5,702 nucleotides of DNA from Actinomycetota bacterium (GTDB lineage Bacteria > Actinomycetota > Acidimicrobiia > Acidimicrobiales > CADCSY01). Below the pieces are notes generated by a model. That model did not search any database and had not been told where the DNA came from. It was given only the letters and a program-made list of their open reading frames with translations. Where the stretch lies: positions 1 through 5,702 of the forward strand of contig JACOTK010000005.1 in assembly GCA_016178435.1 (NCBI GenBank). Direction: 5' to 3'. How positions within the stretch are numbered: the first letter of the stretch is position 1; each line of letters starts with the position of its first letter. Of this stretch, positions 1 to 5,702 are shown one piece after another. A program made the position numbers and the translations under genes.

Positions 1-1365
1 CACGATCTCTACGCTCCCCAGGGCGATCGTCCCGCCGGCGATATGAGGTGCAAGCGAGTCGAGGCGGTCCGCAAGCAGGGGTCCGAGGGTGAACGACACC
101 AGCAGGCAAAGGCGCACCAAGGTGTAGAGACTGGAGAAGATACGGCCACGGAGCTCGTCGGCAACCGACTCGTGCAGAATCGTGAAACCGAGCACGTAGA
201 CAGCGCCGGCACACAGACCCAGAACTCCCACGAACACCAGGGCAGGCGTCAGGCTCGACACCGAGGCCCCCACGAGAAGGGCGACACCGGATCCCATCAC
301 CGCAAAGGAGAACACCGTCTCCTTGGGCAACCGCCGCTGGGCTGCCGAAAGGACCGTCACGCCCACCGCCATACCTGTGCCGAGCGCCGTCAACAGGAGA
401 CCGTAGCCGGCGTCGCCGGCGTTCACGACGTTTCGGGAGAATGTCTTGCCCAAAGGGAGGAGCATCCCACCACCGATCAGGCCCGTGCCGATGGCCAGCG
501 ACACCGCACGCACCACAGGGTTCGACAGCATGAACCGCCAACCCTCACGGAGTTCCTCGCGCGTCCCGCGCAGATCAAGGCGGAGACGTTCACCTGCCTC
601 GGAAATGGTGTCGTCGACGCCCACATCGCCAACCCTTGCGACCGGGGTCGTCGGGGTGCGGGTCAGGACAACCGTCGAGATGATGAGTGCCGACAGGAGG
701 AAGGTACCGGCGTCGACGACCAATGCCAACGATTCCTGATTCACCCGCAGCGTGGAAAGCAGATCGAACTCGGCGAGTCGTTCGGCGACCTTGGCCAACG
801 TTGCGAAGAGGAGAGTTGCCACCGGCATCGTCCCGTACGCAGCCACCAGTGAGAGAGAGTTCGCGGCGGTCAGCTGCGCCGCCGGCACCAGATTCGGAAC
901 AGACGCCTCCTTGGCAGGCGACCAGAGCAGCGTGCCGACCTCGAGGAGCAACGATGCCGCGACGAGAGCCCACAAGGAGTCGATGAACGGGACCGTCACG
1001 AGGACTGCCGCCCTGGAGAGATCGCAGATCACCATCAGGTGCTTTCGATTCAATCGATCGACCAGCACCCCTGCCACGGGAGCGAGGAAGAACCCGGGCA
1101 CCATGCGAGCGGTCATCACCAGTGAGATGGCGGCGCCGGACGAGGAGCCACCGACGCGATCGGCCACGACCACGATGGCGAGAAAGCCGATCCAGTCCCC
1201 CAATGCGGAGACCACCTGGGCGATCCACAGGCGAAAGAAATCGTTCGACCCGAACAGGCGAACGACTGCGGAACGATCGGGCAACTCGATATCGGGCAGG
1301 ACGTGACCACCCGATCCGATCGGTCGGGGTGGGGGGTCGGGCAGTGAATGGTTGGCCTCGACCAC
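1..1365 (-). CDS. MFS transporter, 3' end cut off by window edge; possible N-terminal half of an MFS-dTMP kinase fusion
   Basis: I translated this frame by hand: it is open for 455 codons with no stop and continues past base 1. It encodes a major facilitator superfamily membrane transporter; substrate unknown. A proline-rich hydrophilic N-terminus (about 1-40) precedes the first helix, which carries FFRLW and LGDWIGFLA (residues 43-62). The MFS motif A, GVLVDRLNRK, is at 99-108, between helices 2 and 3. About eleven hydrophobic segments are visible, with a charged central cytoplasmic loop at 236-278. ADELRGRIF (402-410) is the motif typical of the EntS/MFS_3-like branch. The window ends in the loop before the expected helix 12. 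The GTG at 1365 is the first possible start after an in-frame TAG at 1375-1377; an AGG lies 8 nt upstream. TTG at 1284 is a weaker alternative. The gene begins 46 bp after topA with no terminator between, so co-transcription is likely. In many actinobacteria the protein after topA is an MFS domain fused to thymidylate kinase; this resembles that half, but the kinase is not in view. Confidence 0.88.
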   Translation of the reverse strand, partial: MVEANHSLPDPPPRPIGSGGHVLPDIELPDRSAVVRLFGSNDFFRLWIAQVVSALGDWIGFLAIVVVADRVGGSSSGAAISLVMTARMVPGFFLAPVAGVLVDRLNRKHLMVICDLSRAAVLVTVPFIDSLWALVAASLLLEVGTLLWSPAKEASVPNLVPAAQLTAANSLSLVAAYGTMPVATLLFATLAKVAERLAEFDLLSTLRVNQESLALVVDAGTFLLSALIISTVVLTRTPTTPVARVGDVGVDDTISEAGERLRLDLRGTREELREGWRFMLSNPVVRAVSLAIGTGLIGGGMLLPLGKTFSRNVVNAGDAGYGLLLTALGTGMAVGVTVLSAAQRRLPKETVFSFAVMGSGVALLVGASVSSLTPALVFVGVLGLCAGAVYVLGFTILHESVADELRGRIFSSLYTLVRLCLLVSFTLGPLLADRLDSLAPHIAGGTIALGSVEIV

Positions 1366-1398
1366 GTACCGAGCCTAGGTGACCAGGCACTTCTGGGC

Positions 1399-1424
1399 GA
1401 TCAACCTTCGATCAACCTTCGATC
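1399..1424. repeat. 11-bp tandem duplication across the topA stop
   Basis: GATCAACCTTC (plus strand) occurs at 1399-1409 and again at 1410-1420, followed by a partial third copy, GATC (1421-1424). The topA stop codon (1414-1412) falls at the junction of the copies. The second unit lies after the stop in the reading direction, so the duplication does not alter the protein. It adds 11 bp to the topA-MFS gap and looks like a replication slippage product. Confidence 0.85.
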
Positions 1425-4144
1425 GTCCCGGCTGCCGCCCTCTTGGCGCCGGCCTTCTTGGCGACGGCCTTCTTGGCGACGGCCTTCTTGGGTGCGGCCT
1501 TCTTGGGTGCAGCCTTCTTGGCGCCGGCCTTCTTGGGTGCAGCCTTCTTGGCGGGCGCAGGCCCGCGGGCACGCCGGTCGGCCATGAGCTCGGCGGCACG
1601 CTCGTCGGTCAGTTCCTCCACGGAGTCGCCCTTGCGCAACGAAGCATTGGTCTCACCATCGGTGACGTAGGGACCGAACCGGCCTTCCTTCACCACCATC
1701 GTCCTGCCCGAAACAGGGTCGGGGCCGAGCTCTCGCAACGGCGCGGCGGCCTGGCGGCCACGGCGCTTGGGCTCCGCGAAGATGCGCAGGGCGCCCTCGA
1801 TGTCGATGGTGAAGAGGGATTCCTCCGCATCAAGGCTGCGACTGTCGGTTCCCTTCTTGATGTAGGGACCGAAACGCCCATTCTGAGCCGTGATCTCCAC
1901 CCCGTCGGCCGGGTCGACGCCGACAACCCGGGGAAGGCTCAAGAGCCGCCGCGCTTCTTCCAGCGTGAGGGTCGAAAGGGTCATCGTCTTGAACAGCGAT
2001 GCCGTCCGTGGCTTCTCCTTGGAGCCCTCGACCAGCTCACCGAGTTGCACGTAGGGCCCGTAACGTCCCGCTCGGGCGAACACCTCAAGCCCAGTCTCCG
2101 GGTCGATGCCCAGCACCCGGTCGTCGCTCGGCGCCGCGATGAGCTCGAGGGCTCGCTCAACGGTGAGCTCATCGGGGATGGTGTCCTCAGGGATGTTGGC
2201 CTTGTCCTCGCCACGCAGGAGGTAGGCACCGTACTTGCCGACCCGCACAACCACCTCGACGCCCTCCGCATCGACTCCAAGAGGGATGGTGCTGACATCG
2301 CGGGCATCGATGTCGCCGATGTTGTCGGTCACCATGCGCCGAAGACCCACCTCGCCGTTGCCCTCGGGGTCGTCGCTCCCGAAGTAGAAACGACTCAGCC
2401 ACGGCACCGATTCCGCTCGACCGTTGGCGATCTCGTCGAGCTCGTCCTCCATGCGGGCCGTGAAGGCATAATCCACGAGATCAGGGAAATGACGCTCCAG
2501 AAGCGTGACCACGGCGAAGGCCGTGAACGAGGGAATGAGCGCCGTGCCCTTCTTCCACACATAGCCGCGGTCCTGAATCGTCCCGATGGTCGAGGCATAC
2601 GTCGAGGGGCGCCCGACCCCGAGCTCCTCGAGGGCCCGCACCAGACTGGCCTCCGTGTAGCGCGCCGGAGGGCTGGTCTCATGGCCGCCGGGCGTCATCG
2701 ACTGCGCGTCGAGCAGATCGCCCTCACGCAACGCCGGCAATCGTTGCTCGGCGTCCTCGGCACTCGCATCCTCGTCGGTCCCCTCGACGTATGCCCGCTG
2801 ATACCCCGGGAAGGTGATGACCGTTCCACTCGTCGAGAACTCGACGTCGCGCCCCGAGGAGCCCGTGGTGCCGAGGCGAACGGTCATGGTCTCACCCACC
2901 GCGTCGTTCATCTGCGAGGCAATCGTGCGCTGCCAGATCATCTCGTACATGCGGGCCTCGGCCGGGCCGACCTCGGATGCCACCGCCTGCGGATCGCGAA
3001 AACGGTCGCCCGCGGGGCGAATCGCCTCGTGCGCCTCCTGGGCGTTCTTCACCTTCTTCGCATACAACCTCGGAGAGTCAGGCAGGTACTCGTCCCCGTA
3101 GCGCTCCGCGATCATCGCACGGGCAGCCGACAGGGCCGAGTCGGACAACGTGGTGCTGTCGGTTCGCATGTACGTGATGTAGCCACCCTCGTAGAGGCTC
3201 TGGGCAGTCCTCATGGCCTGTGCCGAGGACATCCGAAGCTTGCGCCCCGCCTCCTGTTGGAGGGTCGAGGTCATGAATGGCGCCGCCGGACGACGGCGGT
3301 AAGGCTTGGTGTCCACCGAACGGACCGTCAACGTACTCGGCGTGAGCTCCGCGGCAAGCTCCTCGGCGCCCACCCGGTCGAGGACGACGACATCGTCGCG
3401 GCCGATCGCACCGTCCTCGCCGAAGTCCTTCCCCGTGGCGAGCCGGACATGGTCGACGGCAACCAAACCTGCCCCCATCAAGACCCCCGGCGTCTTCGTG
3501 GCGGACCCCGTCACGAACGTGCCATCGATACCCCAGTACTCGGCGGCACGGAAACGCATGCGGGCCCGCTCGCGCTCGACGACGATACGTGTCGCCACAC
3601 TCTGCACGCGCCCGGCGGAGAGTTTCGGCATGACCTTTTTCCACAGCACGGGACTGACCTCGTAGCCGTAGAGACGATCGAGAATCCGCCGGGTCTCCTG
3701 CGCGTCGACCAGGCGACGATCGATGTCGCGAGGATTGGCGATGGCGTGCTCGATCGCGGACCGGGTGATCTCGTGAAACACCATGCGCCGAACCGGGACC
3801 TTCGGGCTCAACACCTCGAAGAGGTGCCACGCGATCGATTCTCCCTCGCGATCCTCGTCGGTTGCGAGATAGACCTCGCTGGCGTCCTTCATCAACCGCT
3901 TCAGCTTGGTGACATGTTCCTTCTTCTCACGAGAGACCACGTACAACGGCTTGAACCCGTTGTCGACGTCGACGCCGAGCCTCGCCCATCCCTCACCCTT
4001 GTGCGACAACGGGACGTCGGCGGCGTTGCGAGGAAGATCACGGATGTGCCCGATCGAGGACTCGACGACGTAATCGTCGCCCAAAAACCCCGCGATCGTT
4101 CGGGCTTTGGCGGGTGATTCCACGATGACGAGAGGCTTGGCCAC
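1412..4144 (-). CDS. topA: DNA topoisomerase I (type IA), actinobacterial form with lysine-rich tail
   Basis: TopA relaxes negatively supercoiled DNA by cutting one strand through a 5'-phosphotyrosine link, passing the other strand and resealing. The 910-residue protein starts at GTG 4144, giving the family's expected N-terminus, (M)AKPLVIVESPAKA. The Toprim domain spans about 1-125, with catalytic Glu9 and the metal-binding triad D96-x-D98-x-E100 in ATDEDREGE. The central catalytic domains follow (about 140-580). The active-site tyrosine is Y325 in GYITYMRTDS, with the conserved Arg at 327. The C-terminal part has four TopA_C-type repeats, marked by GKYGAY (636-641), GRYGPY (693-698), GRFGPY (756-761) and GRFGPY (821-826). 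No cysteine is present, so the zinc fingers of the E. coli enzyme are absent, as in mycobacterial TopA. The protein ends in a basic KKA-repeat tail (about 864-903); similar tails in mycobacteria and Streptomyces are reported to aid DNA binding and processivity. Length matches actinobacterial relatives (about 900-950). No Shine-Dalgarno precedes the GTG. All expected catalytic residues are present. Confidence 0.98.
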   Translation of the reverse strand: MAKPLVIVESPAKARTIAGFLGDDYVVESSIGHIRDLPRNAADVPLSHKGEGWARLGVDVDNGFKPLYVVSREKKEHVTKLKRLMKDASEVYLATDEDREGESIAWHLFEVLSPKVPVRRMVFHEITRSAIEHAIANPRDIDRRLVDAQETRRILDRLYGYEVSPVLWKKVMPKLSAGRVQSVATRIVVERERARMRFRAAEYWGIDGTFVTGSATKTPGVLMGAGLVAVDHVRLATGKDFGEDGAIGRDDVVVLDRVGAEELAAELTPSTLTVRSVDTKPYRRRPAAPFMTSTLQQEAGRKLRMSSAQAMRTAQSLYEGGYITYMRTDSTTLSDSALSAARAMIAERYGDEYLPDSPRLYAKKVKNAQEAHEAIRPAGDRFRDPQAVASEVGPAEARMYEMIWQRTIASQMNDAVGETMTVRLGTTGSSGRDVEFSTSGTVITFPGYQRAYVEGTDEDASAEDAEQRLPALREGDLLDAQSMTPGGHETSPPARYTEASLVRALEELGVGRPSTYASTIGTIQDRGYVWKKGTALIPSFTAFAVVTLLERHFPDLVDYAFTARMEDELDEIANGRAESVPWLSRFYFGSDDPEGNGEVGLRRMVTDNIGDIDARDVSTIPLGVDAEGVEVVVRVGKYGAYLLRGEDKANIPEDTIPDELTVERALELIAAPSDDRVLGIDPETGLEVFARAGRYGPYVQLGELVEGSKEKPRTASLFKTMTLSTLTLEEARRLLSLPRVVGVDPADGVEITAQNGRFGPYIKKGTDSRSLDAEESLFTIDIEGALRIFAEPKRRGRQAAAPLRELGPDPVSGRTMVVKEGRFGPYVTDGETNASLRKGDSVEELTDERAAELMADRRARGPAPAKKAAPKKAGAKKAAPKKAAPKKAVAKKAVAKKAGAKRAAAGTIEG
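1436..1555 (-). repeat. 15-bp-period repeat coding for the TopA basic tail
   Basis: Eight consecutive five-codon units at the 3' end of topA encode, in order, PAKKA, APKKA, GAKKA, APKKA, APKKA, VAKKA, VAKKA and GAKRA. The core GGCCTTCTTGG (plus strand) recurs every 15 bp with small differences, mainly at the two variable codons. The period keeps the reading frame, so gain or loss of units only changes tail length. The near-identity of neighbouring units suggests growth by slippage or unequal exchange. Confidence 0.9.
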
Positions 4145-4155
4145 GGACTACAGGG

Positions 4156-4195
4156 AAAACGGCGAATGGGTCCGATGTCAAACGGACCCATTCGC
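4156..4195 (-). terminator. Rho-independent terminator after nhaA
   Basis: The 4162-4174 arm GCGAATGGGTCCG and the 4183-4195 arm CGGACCCATTCGC are perfect 13-bp complements around an 8-nt loop. Read on the minus strand, the stem begins 14 bp after the nhaA stop codon and is followed by CG and a run of four T (4159-4156). The stem is GC-rich and has no mismatch, but the T-run is short and followed by CCC. No T-run follows in the other direction, so it points to ending nhaA transcription before topA. Confidence 0.8.
4176..4181 (-). promoter_or_regulatory. Possible topA promoter: consensus -35 (TTGACA) in the terminator loop
   Basis: On the minus strand the hairpin loop reads TTTGACAT, containing a perfect TTGACA. 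It ends 31 bp before the topA GTG. With an 18-bp spacer the -10 position would be TTCCCT at 4157-4152, and transcription would begin almost exactly at the GTG, giving a leaderless mRNA. That geometry fits the missing Shine-Dalgarno, but the -10 match is poor because it lacks the important second-position A. The hexamer could therefore be chance, with the topA promoter lying inside nhaA. Confidence 0.35.
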
Positions 4196-4209
4196 GGGTT
4201 CCCAAGGTG

Positions 4210-5601
4210 CTACGTCTCGCGCCGCGTGGAGGACCCGATCATGCGAAGAAAAACAAAGCCTGCGATCCCCGCCAGGAGGCTTGCCACCAGCACTCCCAGC
4301 TTGGCCGAATCCGTCGGAGCCACCTCCGCGAAGGAGAGGTTGGTGACGAACATCGCGACCGTGAAGCCGACGCCCGCGCACATGGAGACGCCGAGCATCA
4401 CCGGCCATGACGTTTGCGCCGGAAGTGACCCGATCCCGACCCGACAGGCCAGCCAGGTGGCGGAGAACACGCCGACGGTCTTGCCCACGACGAGACCGAA
4501 CAGCACACCCAGTACGACTCGATCGGTCCAGGCGCCCGAAAGTGAATCGCCCGAGAGTGATATGCCGGCATTCGCCAGCGCAAAGAGCGGAACGACGACA
4601 AAGCTCACCCAGGGGTTGAGTCGTTTCTCCAGACGTTCGAGCGGGGACTGGGTCTCGGTGGCAAGGCGCCGAAGGTCGCCGAGCGCGACACCGACGTGCT
4701 CGTACTCGTCGCGGTCGAGGCTGTTGTCCTCAAAGGCCTTCTGGACATCATCCATCAGTCGGCGGGCATCGGGCACGAACCTGGCGGGACTGTAGAACGA
4801 CCAGGCGGGCGTGATGAAGCCGAAGGCCACCCCGACCAGGGTGGCGTGCACACCTGACTCGAGCAGGGCGTACCAGGCGAGCACCCCGAGACCGAGGTAG
4901 GGAACCAGGGAGCGGACGTTGACCCGACGGAGATTCGCCGCGGCGCAGACCGCTACGATCGCGACGCCCAGCCACCCGAGCGAGAGTTGATCGGTGTAGA
5001 AGATGGCGATCACCAGAATCGCCCCGAGGTCATCGACGATGGCCAAGGTCAACAGGAACAGCTTTGCCCCCGATGGCACGCGATCACCCAGGAGGGAGAT
5101 CACCCCGACCGCAAACGCGATGTCGGTTGCCATCGGAATACCCCAGCCGTCGCTCGTGGCCGTCCCCGCATTGAACGCCAGGTAGATGAGTGCCGGCACG
5201 ACCATGCCACCAACCGCAGCGATCGCGGGCAGGGCTGCCGCCCGCGGGTTTCGGAGCTCACCGAGTAGCAACTCCCTCTTGATCTCCAGCCCCACCACGA
5301 AGAAGAACACGGCCATCGCCGCATCGCTGATCCAGTCACGCAGCGTCAGGTGATCGAGCTGAACGAGACTGCCGATCTCGACATTGACATGCGTTCCCCA
5401 CAGTGAGTGGTACCCGCCACTCCATGGGGAGTTCGCCCAGATCAGCGCCACCACGCCGGCAGCGAGCATGACGATGCCGCCCGCTGCCTCGATCTGGATG
5501 AACTCCTGAGCCGGCCGCACGAACACCCGAGGCACGAAGCGTTCGGAAGCGCTCCAGACATGACGAACGACCTCGTCATGATCATTTGCATTCGATGTCA
5601 T
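4210..5601 (-). CDS. nhaA: Na+/H+ antiporter NhaA
   Basis: NhaA exports sodium (or lithium) from the cytoplasm in exchange for protons, supporting pH and salt homeostasis. The 463-residue protein has a hydrophilic N-terminus (1-38) and about 12 membrane segments. Signature residues are all present: GLEIKRE (104-110), T159-D160 in ATDIAFA (matching E. coli T132/D133), the ion-binding pair D190-D191 in LAIVDDLGAI (E. coli D163/D164), H252 in SGVHATLVG (E. coli H225) and K374 in VVGKTVG (E. coli K300). H252 to K374 is about 47 residues longer than the same interval recalled for E. coli; the extra length lies in a charged cytoplasmic loop (about 272-328), as in many actinobacterial NhaA proteins. 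The ATG at 5601 is preferred because the next methionine (residue 45) lies inside the first helix. Only GGA directly abutting the ATG resembles a ribosome site. The gene ends with TAG, 14 bp before a strong terminator-like hairpin. No nhaR or other antiporter gene is visible beside it. Confidence 0.97.
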   Translation of the reverse strand: MTSNANDHDEVVRHVWSASERFVPRVFVRPAQEFIQIEAAGGIVMLAAGVVALIWANSPWSGGYHSLWGTHVNVEIGSLVQLDHLTLRDWISDAAMAVFFFVVGLEIKRELLLGELRNPRAAALPAIAAVGGMVVPALIYLAFNAGTATSDGWGIPMATDIAFAVGVISLLGDRVPSGAKLFLLTLAIVDDLGAILVIAIFYTDQLSLGWLGVAIVAVCAAANLRRVNVRSLVPYLGLGVLAWYALLESGVHATLVGVAFGFITPAWSFYSPARFVPDARRLMDDVQKAFEDNSLDRDEYEHVGVALGDLRRLATETQSPLERLEKRLNPWVSFVVVPLFALANAGISLSGDSLSGAWTDRVVLGVLFGLVVGKTVGVFSATWLACRVGIGSLPAQTSWPVMLGVSMCAGVGFTVAMFVTNLSFAEVAPTDSAKLGVLVASLLAGIAGFVFLRMIGSSTRRET

Positions 5602-5637
5602 TCCACAGAGTCAAGCGCACCGAGTAGCCGGGTGACG

Positions 5638-5656
5638 GCGTTCAGCCGATGAACGC
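5638..5656. promoter_or_regulatory. Inverted repeat upstream of nhaA, possible operator
   Basis: GCGTTCAGCCGATGAACGC is a perfect 7-bp inverted repeat around a 5-bp centre, whose midpoint is about 46 bp upstream of the nhaA ATG. The inner TTCA-N5-TGAA has the T-N11-A spacing and dyad form favoured by LysR-type regulators. E. coli nhaA is activated by the LysR-type NhaR, which makes an operator role plausible by analogy. No regulator gene is in the window and no clear -10/-35 pair is seen nearby, so this is tentative. Confidence 0.35.
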
Positions 5657-5674
5657 TCGATGACATTTGGGTCG

Positions 5675-5702
5675 GTGCGCCTGTCGATCAGTGCACCTGT
5701 CG
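5675..5702. repeat. 12-bp direct repeat at the right edge
   Basis: GTGCGCCTGTCG (5675-5686) and GTGCACCTGTCG (5691-5702) differ at one base and start 16 bp apart. The second copy ends at the window edge, so more copies may follow. The pair lies about 75-100 bp upstream of nhaA and could be paired regulator sites or chance similarity. Confidence 0.45.

Noticed and set aside
43..852. A 269-codon plus-strand open frame opposite the MFS gene
   Set aside because: The minus-strand frame gives a clear MFS protein with helices and motifs; this one translates to a Gln/His/Arg-rich sequence of the kind expected from the antisense of GC-rich coding DNA.
590..1390. A 266-codon minus-strand open frame in the MFS region
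   Set aside because: It is in a different frame from the transporter, very rich in Arg and Gly, and has no membrane segments; the neighbouring frame explains the DNA far better.
1385..1397. Hairpin between topA and the MFS gene as a terminator
   Set aside because: CCAG and CTGG can pair over only about 4 bp with no T-run after them, too weak to support termination.
1379..4117. A 912-codon plus-strand open frame covering almost all of topA
   Set aside because: Its codons align exactly opposite topA codons, so it stays open simply because topA avoids TTA, CTA and TCA. It ends where topA Ser10 is coded by TCA. Its translation is rich in Arg, His and Gly with no recognisable domain.
5609..5614. 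TTGACT on the minus strand as a -35 for nhaA
   Set aside because: It ends only 7 bp before the ATG, so the transcript would begin inside the gene, and no good -10 follows at 16-19 bp.
5638..5656. SOS box (LexA site)
   Set aside because: The half-sites are arranged GTTC...GAAC, the reverse of the GAAC...GTTC order of the Gram-positive/actinobacterial LexA box, and spacing differs.

Overview
This GC-rich window most likely comes from an actinobacterial chromosome (Actinomycetota, possibly the Acidimicrobiia; class level is a guess). The evidence is a topoisomerase I with no cysteines, hence no zinc fingers, that ends in a lysine/alanine tail; a NhaA with an actinobacterial-type enlarged hydrophilic loop; a topA followed by an MFS protein resembling the transporter half of actinobacterial MFS-thymidylate kinase fusions; and start sites with little or no Shine-Dalgarno sequence.

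All three genes lie on the minus strand, so transcription runs from high to low coordinates. From the right: 5602-5702 is the upstream region of nhaA and holds a perfect short inverted repeat (5638-5656) and an edge-clipped direct repeat (5675-5702). nhaA (5601-4210) encodes a Na+/H+ antiporter. The 65-bp gap after it holds a perfect 13-bp stem hairpin followed by TTTT, which should terminate nhaA; its loop contains a consensus -35 hexamer facing topA. topA (4144-1412, GTG start) encodes DNA topoisomerase I and ends in a 15-bp-period repeat that codes for the basic tail. A short tandem duplication spans the topA stop codon. After 46 bp with no visible terminator comes an MFS transporter gene (GTG start at 1365) that runs off the left edge after 455 codons, before its last membrane helix.

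The terminator suggests nhaA is its own transcription unit, while topA and the MFS gene are probably co-transcribed. TopA controls DNA supercoiling, and topA followed by tmk is a familiar actinobacterial order, so the clipped gene may continue into a Tmk domain outside the window. No RNA gene, mobile element, CRISPR array or obvious new system is visible. The region is largely housekeeping, and its most interesting details lie in the short junctions between genes.
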